This document shows, piece after piece, positions 1-8,521 of a stretch of DNA of 64,000 nucleotides (position 1 is its first letter; each line of letters starts with the position of its first letter). The stretch is taken from NCBI GenBank assembly GCA_036401375.1, contig DASWVB010000012.1, positions 310,001 through 374,000 on the forward strand, in the 5' to 3' direction. Both the position numbers and the translations under genes were made by a program. The notes beneath the pieces were generated by a model. It saw nothing but the letters and a program-made list of their open reading frames with translations, was not told the DNA's origin and made no database searches. This DNA is from DASWUZ01 sp036401375 (lineage in GTDB: Bacteria; Acidobacteriota; Terriglobia; Terriglobales; Acidobacteriaceae).

Positions 1-185
1 GAGTCAATACTCTTTTGAGGGAAGTGGGACGAACCAGGAGTGAACGAAAGCACGCGGATGTAGCACCTCGAAGGAAGACTTCCAGCTTCAACGATACATT
101 GCGGAGGAAGCCGGTGTCAGACCGGCAACTCGCCGCCGGGCGCCCCATCCCCGCGCCGCACCATCGCGCTCAAGTGGGAGCGGGA
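1..185. other. Left edge, no gene seen
   Basis: I see no convincing coding sequence here. The long plus-strand open frame that starts here runs antisense through the rhomboid gene and has a shadow-like Arg/Gln/His-rich composition. Positions 136-179 hold a degenerate copy of a dispersed hairpin repeat, listed separately. Confidence 0.5.
136..179. repeat. Degenerate copy of dispersed hairpin repeat
   Basis: It begins CCGGGCGCCCCATCC and ends CAAGTGGGA, matching the frame of the copies at 10817, 50378 and 50479. The inner arms are eroded. It lies just downstream of the rhomboid-like gene stop. Confidence 0.45.
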
Positions 186-1016
186 CTAGTTCATCCAGCG
201 CCGGTCGTCCGGATCGCGCGGCCCTTTTTTGGTGTCGGGATCGATGAAGCGTCCGTCCTTGTCAAAGTGCACTGCCCGGCCATGCTTGCCCATGTAGACC
301 TCGAACTTGCGGGCAGCGCGGCGGCGCTTCCACCGGTAGTAGTTGTTGCGCGCCCCAAAGTAGCGCTCGGTCATCGAAAAACTGAAGCCGCGTCCCGGCG
401 CCGACTTCGCATAGAGGAAGCCGAGCAGCGCCCCGCCGAGATACACCAGATACGTGAGCGGCGTCACGCCGCCGATCAGGCTGGCAATCGCGATCAGCAG
501 ATAAACGGCAACCAGGTACTTCGCCTTGATCGACACCAGGAAGAACAGCAGGAACTGCTGCTCCCCGAAGAAGACGGCAAAGGCCACCAGCAGCCCGAAG
601 ATGCCGCTCGATGGCCCGTACACCGACTCCGCCGGACTGAGCCGCAGCAGCCCCGTGAAGGAGAGGGCCGCGCCAATCGCCGCCGCTCCGATCACGCACA
701 GGAAGTAGGCCTCGTAGAGCCAGCGGCTCCCCTTCGCAGTCTCCAGCTGCGAGCCGATCATCCACAGGATCAGCATGTTGAAGAGGGTGCCGATCAGCCC
801 CACGTTCATGAAGCTGTAGGTCACCAGCTGCCACAGGAACCCGCGATGCACCACCGCCGCCGGCAGCAGCATCAGGTGGCCCTCCAGCAACGCCAGAGGC
901 CTCGAAAACGAGCCGAGCAGCACCAGGAAGTAGCCGGCGAGGTTGGCGATCACCAGGCGCTTGGTGGCGCCGGTGAAGCTGGGGAACGAAAGCGTGGTCG
1001 ATCCGATGCGCGGCAT
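186..1016 (-). CDS. Rhomboid-family membrane protein, probably proteolytically inactive
   Basis: 276 residues with about six hydrophobic segments between residues 20 and 205 and a basic cytoplasmic tail rich in Arg, Lys and Asp. The rhomboid fold is supported by the WQLVTYSFMN segment (about 62-71), the FNMLILW stretch (79-85) and the serine motif GPSSG (134-138, Ser136 in the nucleophile position). Active rhomboids need a His before GGA in the last core helix. Here the segment reads LVYLGGALLGF, with Tyr192 in that place. The His usual near FNM is also missing. I therefore infer a rhomboid pseudoprotease that binds membrane clients without cutting them. ATG start at 1016. No partner gene is adjacent. 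Confidence 0.8.
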   Translation of the reverse strand: MPRIGSTTLSFPSFTGATKRLVIANLAGYFLVLLGSFSRPLALLEGHLMLLPAAVVHRGFLWQLVTYSFMNVGLIGTLFNMLILWMIGSQLETAKGSRWLYEAYFLCVIGAAAIGAALSFTGLLRLSPAESVYGPSSGIFGLLVAFAVFFGEQQFLLFFLVSIKAKYLVAVYLLIAIASLIGGVTPLTYLVYLGGALLGFLYAKSAPGRGFSFSMTERYFGARNNYYRWKRRRAARKFEVYMGKHGRAVHFDKDGRFIDPDTKKGPRDPDDRRWMN

Positions 1017-1102
1017 GTCCGGCTTCCATTGTCGCAGGTTCGCCGGGAGGGCGGGGCAGTCCTGCGCCGGATTTCACGCGACCCGCCTTACCGCGGAACC
1101 TC

Positions 1103-1194
1103 GTCTCCCGATCTGTCTCCCGATCTGAGCCTCCCGATCTGACCTCCCGATCTGAGCCTCCTGATCTGACTCCCAAACTGGACCTCCCGGTCGT
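1103..1194. repeat. Degenerate tandem repeat, 12-14 bp units
   Basis: Six or seven head-to-tail units built on CTCCCGATCT with spacers GT, GAGC or GAC: 1103-1114, 1115-1126, 1127-1140, 1141-1153, 1154-1167, 1168-1179 and a decayed last unit. The array sits about 90 bases upstream of the rhomboid-like gene. It is one of four short-unit arrays in intergenic DNA of this window. Confidence 0.75.
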
Positions 1195-1700
1195 TGGGTG
1201 CCCGGCCGCTGCCAAAGTCGTATCATTGGTTACCGCACCCGAGGTTGCAGCCGAATGGATTGAGCACCCCCTGGCATCCCCGTTGCCCTTCAAGCCGTCA
1301 GAGTGGGCATAAGTGATACTGCAGGCGGCGAGAGCAGCAGCGCTGCCCGCCACGAATGAAGTGCCGGGGCTGAATCGCCGCGAGTCCGGGCGAAGGGTCC
1401 GGTACATAAGCTGCGCCAGAGATTGTCCCTGCGAGAGAGAGGGCTTCGGGGAGAACGGGTCACAGCGAACGCAGGTTTTCGCGCCGGACAGAGCAGCAGG
1501 ATGATCGACGAGACCGGCAGTCTGCCACAGATCGTCTCCTCATCAACCCTGTTGATGCACAACCGAACCACCGGCGCACCAGCGACCGGAAAACTTTCAG
1601 ACATGACCGGTGTTTCTTATACCAGCCATGAATTTTATCGACTCACCACGGGCGGGCCGATCATCAGTCTGTCAAAGACTGCATAAAGCGGAGGAGGTTC
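1195..1700. other. Intergenic, nothing recognised
   Basis: Short open frames exist on both strands but none has a ribosome site plus a protein-like composition. The only clear signal is the strong ribosome binding site AGCGGAGGAGG just before the zinc-ribbon gene at 1701. Confidence 0.5.
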
Positions 1701-1895
1701 ATGGCAATCTGTTCAGAGTGTGACGCGGTCCTCGATTTCGACAGTGAAGAGATCGACAACGGGGATGTGATCGTCTGCGATGAGTGCGGCACGGAGTATG
1801 AAGTGGTCAACACCGAGCCGATCGAACTCACCAAGGTAGACGAAGAGGGCTACGAAGAGGAAGACGCCAAGTTTGCGGACGAGGAAGACGAATAG
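1701..1895 (+). CDS. Small acidic zinc-ribbon protein, LysW-like
   Basis: 64 residues. Two cysteine pairs (C4-x2-C7 and C26-x2-C29) form a likely single zinc ribbon, followed by a very acidic tail. The spacing and the VVNTEPIEL stretch resemble LysW/ArgW, the amino-group carrier proteins of lysine and arginine biosynthesis. LysW proteins end in EDWGE, with the terminal Glu modified; here the end is DEEDE with no Trp-Gly. None of the LysX/Y/Z partners is nearby, so carrier function is unproven and a regulatory or protein-binding role is equally possible. The start is secure: GGAGGAGG lies at ideal spacing. The next gene starts two bases after the stop, so they are probably co-transcribed. Confidence 0.8.
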   Translation: MAICSECDAVLDFDSEEIDNGDVIVCDECGTEYEVVNTEPIELTKVDEEGYEEEDAKFADEEDE

Positions 1896-1897
1896 TC

Positions 1898-2437
1898 ATG
1901 AAAGCTCAGAACAAATCTGCCGCCGGTCGGCATGAGCCGGTCAACCCGGATACATCAGGGACTCACCGGCCGGCAAACATGCACTTACGGACGCACCTAC
2001 AGGCGCACTCAGAGATGCCGGCTCAGGCGCGGCGCGTACAACGAAGCATCAAGTCGCGTACGCGTGCCGCCCTGCTCGGCGCTTCCTTCTGTTCGCTCAT
2101 CCCCGGCCTGATCCCCGCGGCGATCGTCGCCTCCGGCTTCAGCTCTCTCTGTGCGGCGGCCGCGGCGGACACCGCTCCGCAAAAGGTCATACAGGGCAAG
2201 GTACTGGATGACGGCGACGCTTTCCAGCCCGGAGCGATCGTCTACCTCAAGAGCGCGAAGTCTAACGAGATCAAGAGCTACATCGCCGACGCCACCGCCA
2301 GTTACCGCTTCGGCCAGCTCGCTCCCGATACCGACTACACCCTCTGGGCGGAGCTTCACGGCAAAAAGAGCGCCGTGATGACGATCCCCGCCTTCGATAC
2401 GAGGAAGCAGTCCACGATCAACCTGCACGTCAAGTAA
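1898..2437 (+). CDS. Secreted protein with carboxypeptidase-regulatory-like domain
   Basis: Up to 179 residues. The C-terminal 80 residues (VIQGKVLDDGDAF, GAIVYLKSAKS, YRFGQLAPDTDYTLWAEL) have the pattern of a carboxypeptidase-regulatory-like / CNA-B beta-sandwich, a common extracytoplasmic module in acidobacteria. Before it is a hydrophobic stretch (about 55-90, ending CAAAAADTA) that looks like a signal peptide with a long basic n-region. The true start may therefore be a later ATG, such as the one at 2014 (MPAQARRVQ). The gene starts two bases after the zinc-ribbon gene. No enzyme motif is visible; a structural or binding role at the cell surface is inferred. Confidence 0.7.
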   Translation: MKAQNKSAAGRHEPVNPDTSGTHRPANMHLRTHLQAHSEMPAQARRVQRSIKSRTRAALLGASFCSLIPGLIPAAIVASGFSSLCAAAAADTAPQKVIQGKVLDDGDAFQPGAIVYLKSAKSNEIKSYIADATASYRFGQLAPDTDYTLWAELHGKKSAVMTIPAFDTRKQSTINLHVK

Positions 2438-2542
2438 AGCCCTCGCTTCGCCCGGCGCTTCGCCCGTCGCCTGCGAAGCCGGACCCGACCCTCGCTGCGA
2501 TCGTTGCCGGGCCCTCGCCGCGCTCCTCACTCGCGACGACCG

Positions 2543-2575
2543 CAAAAAAAAGAAAGCCACCTGATAAAGGTGGCT
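2543..2575 (-). terminator. Rho-independent terminator of rpsA
   Basis: Perfect 8-bp stem AGCCACCT/AGGTGGCT (2555-2562 with 2568-2575) with a 5-base loop. On the minus strand it is followed by TTTCTTTTTTTT. It lies 35 bases past the rpsA stop. Confidence 0.9.
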
Positions 2576-2609
2576 CTTGAGAGGGTGCGTTTCGATCCGG
2601 CGGCGAACT

Positions 2610-4523
2610 TCAGTCCTGTTCGCTTCGCTTCCAGTTGACCAGGTCGCCGAGAGTGGTGGTCGAGCTGGACACGGGAGCCTTGTAGGCTTCCACGTCCGCC
2701 CGGCTGGCCTCTTCGCCAACGGCCCGAATACTCAGACCGACCTTCTTTTCATCGGCATTCATCTTGATGATCTTGAACTCGTGCTCGTTACCAACCTCCA
2801 GCTTGATGGGTTGACCATGCTGGTCGGCTGCCTCCGAGACGTGGCAGAGTCCCTCGACACCCTCGGCGATCTCGACAAAGGCGCCAAACTGCGCCGTGCG
2901 CAGCACCTTGCCTTTAACCACGTCGCCCACCCGGTGCTGGGCAAAGAACATCTCCCAAACATCCGGCTGCAGCTGCTTGATGCCGAGTGACAGGCGGCGG
3001 TTCTCAGGCTCGACGCCAAGCACCACCGCGCGAACCTTCTCGCCCTTCTTCAATATCTCGGACGGATGCTTGACGCGCTTGGTCCAGCTCAGGTTCGATA
3101 CGTGAACCAGTCCGTCAATCCCGTCTTCAATTTCGATAAACGCACCGAAGTCGGTCAGGTTGCGCACCCGGCCTTCAACGATCGTGCCTGCAGGGTAGCG
3201 CTCCGAGAGGTGCTCCCAGGGGTTCTCCTGCAACTGCTTCATGCCCAGCGAAATCCGCCGGTCGGTCGGGTTCACGCTGATGACGACCGTGTCGACCTCA
3301 TCGCCCGGCTTGACCAGCTTCGAGGGATGCTTCATCCGCTTCGACCAGGTCATCTCGGAGACGTGGACCAGCCCCTCGATGCCCTGCTCGAGCTCCACAA
3401 AGGAGCCGTAGTCGGTCACGCTCAAGATGCGCCCGCGAACGTGCGCCCCGATGGGGTAGCGCTCGACCGCATCGAGCCACGGATCGGGCGTAAGCTGCTT
3501 GAACCCGAGCGAAACCCGCTGCTTGTCCTTGTCGAACTTGAGTACCTTGACCTGGATCTCATCGCCGACATTCACCAGGTCGCGGGGATGCGTGAGCCGC
3601 CCCCACGACATGTCCGTGATGTGCAACAGGCCGTCGATGCCGCCGAGGTCGACAAACGCACCGTAGTCGGTCAGGTTCTTGACCACGCCGGTGAGGATGC
3701 TGCCCTCTTCCAGATGGGCGAGGGTCTCGGTACGCTTCGCGGTCTGCTCCTCTTCGAGGATCTCCTTGCGGGAGATGACCACGTTGCCGCGCTTCTTGTT
3801 CAGCTTGATCACGCGAACGTCGATCGCCTGCCCGATGTAAGCGTCGAGGTTGCGCACGGGGCGCACCTCGAGCTGCGAGCCCGGCAGGAACGCCTTGATG
3901 CCGATGTCGACGGTCAGCCCGCCCTTGACCCGTCCGAGCACGGTGCCGGTGATGGGCGTCTTGTCATTCGCCGCCCTCTCGATCGCGTCCCAGACACGGT
4001 GGCGCTGAGCCTTCTCATAGCTCAGGACGTAGCCGCTCTCCGGGTCTTCGCGCTCGATCACTACCTCGACCGTGTCGCCCGGGTTCAGCTTCGACACCCC
4101 GGCCGCATCGACTACCTGCTCCAGGGGAATCAGACCCTCGGACTTCAGTCCTACGTCGACCACCACATGGGTCGCGGTCAGCTTCAGCACCGTTCCGGTG
4201 ACCACGTTGTCGTCAAAGGTCTGCGAGGCCGCCTCTGCTGCCTGCTCGCGATCAAAGGACTCGAGCGCGGCCGCAAAGTCTTCCATGCCCGTCATCTCCA
4301 AGTCGTCGTTGACCGGCTTTGCAGCCACCGCATGCACCGTCGCGAGCGTCGCCGCCGCCCCGGTTCCGGGCACATCCTCTTCATGGCCCACTGCTGTGTG
4401 GGTGTTGTGGTTGAATTCGTGTGACGGCTCGGTCTGCTCCGTCGCTGCTTCGAGGGTTGGGGTTTCCAGTTCCGTATTCAGGGGTGTGCTCTCGGTTAAT
4501 TCAGGATTTAGGACGTCTGCCAT
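2610..4523 (-). CDS. rpsA: 30S ribosomal protein S1
   Basis: 637 residues from the ATG at 4523, which has GGAG nine bases upstream; an in-frame ATG at 4589 lacks this. S1 binds mRNA on the 30S subunit and helps load structured messages. About 104 acidic, low-complexity N-terminal residues precede six S1 (OB-fold) repeats. Repeats 3-6 carry the typical pattern (YGAFVDLGGIDGLLHITDMSW, DYGSFVELEQGIEGLVHVSE, DFGAFIEIEDGIDGLVHVSN, QFGAFVEIAEGVEGLCHVSE), and repeats 1-2 are more divergent, as in other S1 proteins. The N-terminal extension is longer than in E. coli S1, which starts its first repeat near residue 20. A strong promoter lies far upstream (4852-4880), giving a long leader. Confidence 0.96.
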   Translation of the reverse strand: MADVLNPELTESTPLNTELETPTLEAATEQTEPSHEFNHNTHTAVGHEEDVPGTGAAATLATVHAVAAKPVNDDLEMTGMEDFAAALESFDREQAAEAASQTFDDNVVTGTVLKLTATHVVVDVGLKSEGLIPLEQVVDAAGVSKLNPGDTVEVVIEREDPESGYVLSYEKAQRHRVWDAIERAANDKTPITGTVLGRVKGGLTVDIGIKAFLPGSQLEVRPVRNLDAYIGQAIDVRVIKLNKKRGNVVISRKEILEEEQTAKRTETLAHLEEGSILTGVVKNLTDYGAFVDLGGIDGLLHITDMSWGRLTHPRDLVNVGDEIQVKVLKFDKDKQRVSLGFKQLTPDPWLDAVERYPIGAHVRGRILSVTDYGSFVELEQGIEGLVHVSEMTWSKRMKHPSKLVKPGDEVDTVVISVNPTDRRISLGMKQLQENPWEHLSERYPAGTIVEGRVRNLTDFGAFIEIEDGIDGLVHVSNLSWTKRVKHPSEILKKGEKVRAVVLGVEPENRRLSLGIKQLQPDVWEMFFAQHRVGDVVKGKVLRTAQFGAFVEIAEGVEGLCHVSEAADQHGQPIKLEVGNEHEFKIIKMNADEKKVGLSIRAVGEEASRADVEAYKAPVSSSTTTLGDLVNWKRSEQD

Positions 4524-4851
4524 CACTGCCAGCTCCGGGACTCTGATCGGCGTCTCCCGTAGTTCCGCCACCTGCAGGAGACGTGTCATTCCCTGTCCGG
4601 GAAGCGCTTATCTCTGCAGAGAACTTCGCTGGAGGCTGAGGTGCAGGGCTCATCCGCGAAGTATGGGGATCGTGCGTCTGCGGCTCCCGACGGAATAGTT
4701 CAGGACCTCGTTCGGGGAGACAGAGGAGTGTGGCCCGAGTCAATGGCCAGGCACTACGTCGGTCTCCATCTGGGAGCGTCCGGCAGGCAGGGGGTGACAG
4801 ATGCCGCGATCGAAGGCTGCGCAAGAATCCCGAGCACAAGCCTACTCTCAG

Positions 4852-4880
4852 ACTATAGTCCCGAATCGGTACGGTGTCAA
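4852..4880 (-). promoter_or_regulatory. Sigma-70-type promoter for rpsA, long leader
   Basis: On the minus strand TTGACA (4880-4875), a 17-base spacer, then TATAGT (4857-4852). This is the best promoter match noticed in the window. Transcription should begin near 4845, giving a leader of about 320 bases before the rpsA ATG at 4523. I see no gene in the leader. It could hold an autoregulatory S1 site. Confidence 0.8.
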
Positions 4881-5064
4881 TCCCGCGACCCCTGCCAAGC
4901 AGGTTTGAAATCAACTATTAACATCCAGATCGGCTGATTTGCGCCGCAGCCGGGGCGCAAGGCACAAGCCGCAGCCGGATGACAAAGCAGCCGGCCTTCC
5001 AGCGCAAAGCCCCGTAGCATCGGCCTCGGCCAGCGCACCCTTCCAAACCCGTATACTCGCTGCA

Positions 5065-5640
5065 ATGGACCGGCTCTGGACCCCGTGGCGCTACCAGTAT
5101 GTCAGCACCTCGGAGGACACTGCCCGGCAGGGCGTGCCCCCCGAACTGAATGCCTGGTCGGGGGACTGTCACTGCGTCTTCTGCAACATGACCGCCGCGG
5201 TCGAGCACGCGATCAGAGGCGGCATGCCCGCAGAAGAAGCCGAACGCGCTGCGGGAATCCTGCTCCGCGGGCCGCGCACCTTTCTCGTGCTCAACGCCTA
5301 CCCCTACTCAAGCGGACACCTGATGGTAGTGCCCTACCGGCACGAGTCTTCGCTCGCTGCGCTCGACCTCGAGACCGCCCACGAGCTCATCGAGACTGCC
5401 CGGCGCGTAGAACGGCTGCTGCGCACCGTCTACTCCCCGCACGGCCTCAACTTCGGCATGAACCTCGGCAAGGCGGCCGGCGCAGGCGTCGACATGCACC
5501 TCCACCTCCACGCCCTTCCCCGCTGGACCGGCGACACCAACTTCATGACCACCGTGGGCGAGACGCGCGTGCTCCCCGAGACCCTCGACATCACGTGGCA
5601 GCGCCTCCACGACGCACTTCGCGATCAGACCTCCGTCTGA
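5065..5640 (+). CDS. HIT-family nucleotide hydrolase/transferase
   Basis: 191 residues from the ATG at 5065 (MDRLWTPWRY), the usual N-terminus of this HIT group; the longer in-frame extension is not protein-like. The histidine triad is HLHLH at 145-149 (catalytic His147), after NFGMNLGKAAGAG. CHCVFC at 35-40 matches the cysteine pair common in HIT/Ap4A phosphorylase-like proteins and may bind zinc. The family cleaves nucleoside-phosphate bonds such as Ap4A or AMP-lysine adducts; the exact substrate cannot be read. TATACT at 5052-5057 ends seven bases before the ATG and there is no ribosome site, which suggests a leaderless message. Confidence 0.9.
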   Translation: MDRLWTPWRYQYVSTSEDTARQGVPPELNAWSGDCHCVFCNMTAAVEHAIRGGMPAEEAERAAGILLRGPRTFLVLNAYPYSSGHLMVVPYRHESSLAALDLETAHELIETARRVERLLRTVYSPHGLNFGMNLGKAAGAGVDMHLHLHALPRWTGDTNFMTTVGETRVLPETLDITWQRLHDALRDQTSV

Positions 5641-5804
5641 CTCGCAGCCGGAAAGCATCCAAAGAAAAAGCACTTCTCCGGCGAGTGAGGCGTATGCAGT
5701 CGGGGGCATTAGCATATGAGCATTAGCCAGGGGCGCCCCAACCCTCGGCTGCCCGGCTCCATAGCGAAAAACGCGCGTCAGCCGCAACAGAAAGGAACCC
5801 ATAG

Positions 5805-6080
5805 ATGCCCGAAGAGGGACCAAAGCAGAGCCTCGAGACGGAGGAGAAGGCCAGCGCCCCGACCACGGTGCAGCCGGTCGAACCGAGCGACCCCTACCAG
5901 GCGGGCGGACAGCCCGAGCAGCAGAGGGACGCCCTGAAGCTGAATGTAGAGGGCAAGCAGGCACAGAGCCACTCCGCCGGATCGACGGGCCTGCACGCCA
6001 CCGGCTCGATCGCCGGTTCGCCAGAAAATACCTCGCCGGCAGACGACAGCTCAAACGATCCATCCGCCACCAGGTCCTAA
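5805..6080 (+). CDS. Small disordered hypothetical protein
   Basis: 91 residues, rich in Ser, Pro, Glu, Gln and Thr with no hydrophobic core or cysteines, so probably unstructured. AAAGGA about ten bases upstream of the ATG is a fair ribosome site. It resembles no family I know. It stands alone between the HIT gene and rmuC. It could be a chance frame in GC-rich DNA, though the antisense frames look less protein-like. Confidence 0.45.
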   Translation: MPEEGPKQSLETEEKASAPTTVQPVEPSDPYQAGGQPEQQRDALKLNVEGKQAQSHSAGSTGLHATGSIAGSPENTSPADDSSNDPSATRS

Positions 6081-6191
6081 GTCGCCGCACTCAAACCGGC
6101 TACATCGGGTTCTAGTAACGCAGCACCCCATGTCTCGCTTAGGGGACATGGGCTGCAACGAACTCACGCAGCCCACCCACACTCACCACAC

Positions 6192-7820
6192 CTACTGCAG
6201 TGCGGTAACCTCTGAGGGCCTGGCGAGGCTCGAAACCTCAGCCGCAATCCGCCGCGAACGCACCGGGCCGAGGTCCTCCGGAGCAGGCAGATACTCTGCC
6301 TCAACCGCACCCATCGAGTTCAGCAGCGAAGGCTGCTCCAGCGATGAGTCCATCGCCGGGCCCAACATTGAGGCCGGCAGCATCTTGGTGGGCTTGACCC
6401 CCAGCTCCTTCAACATCTCCGCCTGGCGGATAGCATTCCCCTTGCCCGTACTCAGCTTCTTGACCGCCTCGTCGTAGCTGTCCCGCGCCGCATTCAGCCT
6501 GGTCCCGACCTCGGAGAGGTCCTTCGCAAACGCGGCCAGCTTGTCATAGAGATCGCGGCCGCGGTTGAAGATCTCCTGCACCTTGAGTACCTGGGTCTGC
6601 TGCCTCCGCAGGTCGTCGACGATCCGGATCACGAACATCAGGGTGCTCGGTCCGACCAGCAGAATGCTCTTGTTCCAGGCCTCCTCCCATATCTTCTCGT
6701 CGCCTGAAATGGCCAGCATAAAGGCCGGCTCGATCGGCACAAACATTACCACAAAATCAAGCGACTTCAGCCCGTAGAGGGACTGGTACCCACGCTTCGA
6801 AAGCTCCTTGATGTGTCCTCGAACGGACGCCAGGTGCCGCCCCAGCGCCGCATCCCGCTTAGCCTGGTCGTTGCAGTTGCAGTAGTCGTTGTAGTCGACC
6901 AGCGAGACCTTGGCGTCGATCACCAGGTGATGTCCGTCGCGGAGATCGATGACCACGTCGGGCCGCCCGCGCCGGCCCTCCTCGGCCGCAAAGCTCTCCT
7001 GCACCCGATAGTCATACCCCTTGCGCAGCCCGCTCGCCTCGAGAATGCGCTCCAGGATGAACTCGCCCCAGTCCCCCTGCGCCTTTGAAGAGCCCTTGAG
7101 TGCATTCACCAGGTTGGTCGCGTCAGAGGAGAGCCGCTCGTTCAAGCACTTCAATTCCCCGATGTGCGTCTTCAGCTCCGTACGCCCCTGCAGACCCTCC
7201 TTCTGCACCTCTTCCACCTTCGCCTGGAACTCCGTCAGCCGCGTCTTGAGCGGATCGAGCAGGTGCCCGATGCTGGTCTGGTTCTCGGCCGTGAACCGCT
7301 TCGACTTTTCATCCAAGATTTCGCTCGCCAGCGTCTTGAACTGGTCTGTCAGCTCCTGCCGCGACGAGGCGATAACTCCGGTCAGCATGGCCAGCTTTTC
7401 GCTCGACTGCCGGCGCTCGTTCTCGAGGTTGGCGGACACCTGCGCCAGCTCCCGCTCCGAGGCCTGGTACCGCTCCTGCAGGCCGTCGCGCCCAGCTCGC
7501 AGCAATGCAATCTCATCCCGCAGCTCGGGCAGCCGCTTACCCTGCTCCTCGGCCCTCGCCCTGCCGGTCTGCGCCTCTGCCAACTCTTCGCGCAGGGCCT
7601 GGATCGTCTGCTCGCGCTCGCGCAGCAGCGCCGCCTGCGTCTGGGCCGCCGCCACCGAAGCACTCTGGGCCGCAGTCATGGCCGCATTGTGGGCCAGCAT
7701 CTGCTCAACGTCGCGCTCGGCCGCCCGCGCAGCCGCCCGCCGACGGCTGATGAGGAAGCCGCACAGCAACCCCACCCCGACCGCCACCGGCAGAAAAGCG
7801 AACAAACGGAAAAGATTCAT
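6192..7820 (-). CDS. rmuC: DNA recombination protein RmuC
   Basis: 542 residues. An N-terminal membrane anchor (about 6-25) with a basic follow-on is succeeded by a long coiled coil (about 35-230) and the RmuC core (about 235-480). The core shows the restriction-endonuclease-like signature: RPDVVIDL (Asp288) and HHLVIDAKVSL (Asp302, Lys304). RmuC limits inversions at short inverted repeats and has been linked to cleaving DNA structures during replication stress; recent work ties it to defence against foreign DNA. The start ATG at 7820 gives a clean membrane anchor. Confidence 0.93.
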   Translation of the reverse strand: MNLFRLFAFLPVAVGVGLLCGFLISRRRAAARAAERDVEQMLAHNAAMTAAQSASVAAAQTQAALLREREQTIQALREELAEAQTGRARAEEQGKRLPELRDEIALLRAGRDGLQERYQASERELAQVSANLENERRQSSEKLAMLTGVIASSRQELTDQFKTLASEILDEKSKRFTAENQTSIGHLLDPLKTRLTEFQAKVEEVQKEGLQGRTELKTHIGELKCLNERLSSDATNLVNALKGSSKAQGDWGEFILERILEASGLRKGYDYRVQESFAAEEGRRGRPDVVIDLRDGHHLVIDAKVSLVDYNDYCNCNDQAKRDAALGRHLASVRGHIKELSKRGYQSLYGLKSLDFVVMFVPIEPAFMLAISGDEKIWEEAWNKSILLVGPSTLMFVIRIVDDLRRQQTQVLKVQEIFNRGRDLYDKLAAFAKDLSEVGTRLNAARDSYDEAVKKLSTGKGNAIRQAEMLKELGVKPTKMLPASMLGPAMDSSLEQPSLLNSMGAVEAEYLPAPEDLGPVRSRRIAAEVSSLARPSEVTALQ

Positions 7821-8273
7821 ACCGCAATATACCCCTCAGCCCGCCCTCGTGCGCAAAAGATGCAGATACTCTCTTGGTGCGCCCTCCAGCGCTCCGACCG
7901 CGGCTTCCGTGGGTCCCGATGGAGGTCCTCAACCCGCGCCGCCGTCCTGCTTCGACGCGAGGCCCGCGCACGGCTATCGCGAGGCAGGCAGGCATCCTCA
8001 ACCGCCCCTCGGCACTCTCACGCCCAGAACTAGCCTTCCAGCCGCGCCCGCCGCTTTACACCCCATGGAGGGCTAAGTAGACTTGAAGCTTCGGGCCCGG
8101 CACTCAACCTGCGTGGGCTGAGCGGCAAAACCCCGCAGTTCTCACAAATGCATCCGAACGCCGGGGAACGGCTGCGCCAGTCACGCGGCGATTCCAGCAT
8201 CGATCTTGCGGAAACATCGATCTAAGAGCTACTTGAGCATTCGATTTTGAACGGATAAAGGACAGGAGACAGC
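7821..8273. other. Intergenic between rmuC and acpP
   Basis: Divergent region expected to hold the rmuC and acpP promoters. No open frame has protein-like composition. I see no strong promoter consensus or structured RNA; AGGAG just upstream of acpP is clear. Confidence 0.5.
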
Positions 8274-8519
8274 ATGGCGGCAGTAGAGGATAAGGTTAAG
8301 CAGATCATCGTTGAGCAGCTTCAGGTGGATGAGGCAGAGGTCACCCCCAGCGCATCGTTTCAGGAAGACCTGGGCGCCGACTCGCTCGACGTGGTTGAGC
8401 TGGTGATGCAGTTCGAAGAGGCATTCGACATCGAGATTCCCGACGAGGACGCGGAGAAGATCAAGACCGTGAAAGACGCCGTCGAATACATCGATAAGAA
8501 TGCGAAAGGCAGCAAATAA
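8274..8519 (+). CDS. acpP: Acyl carrier protein of fatty acid synthesis
   Basis: 81 residues, acidic, four-helix ACP pattern. The phosphopantetheine attachment Ser37 lies in GADSLDVVELVM, and EEAFDIEIPDEDAEKIKTV is the classic helix III/IV segment. It carries growing acyl chains between the soluble enzymes of type II fatty acid synthesis. GGACAGGAGACAGC gives a good ribosome site. fabF follows after two bases, the standard acpP-fabF operon. A second, specialised carrier protein lies at 23290. Confidence 0.97.
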   Translation: MAAVEDKVKQIIVEQLQVDEAEVTPSASFQEDLGADSLDVVELVMQFEEAFDIEIPDEDAEKIKTVKDAVEYIDKNAKGSK

Positions 8520-8521
8520 CC

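Noticed and set aside
15..1142. 375-residue plus-strand open frame
   Set aside because: Antisense to the rhomboid-like gene, Arg/Gln/His-rich, without ribosome site; a GC-rich shadow frame.
1290..1604. Minus-strand open frame of 104 residues and a plus frame at 1423-1686
   Set aside because: Overlapping frames on opposite strands with no ribosome site or family resemblance.
4501..4914. Minus-strand open frame in the rpsA leader
   Set aside because: Begins inside the promoter region, Pro/Arg/Ser-rich, out of frame with rpsA; not protein-like.
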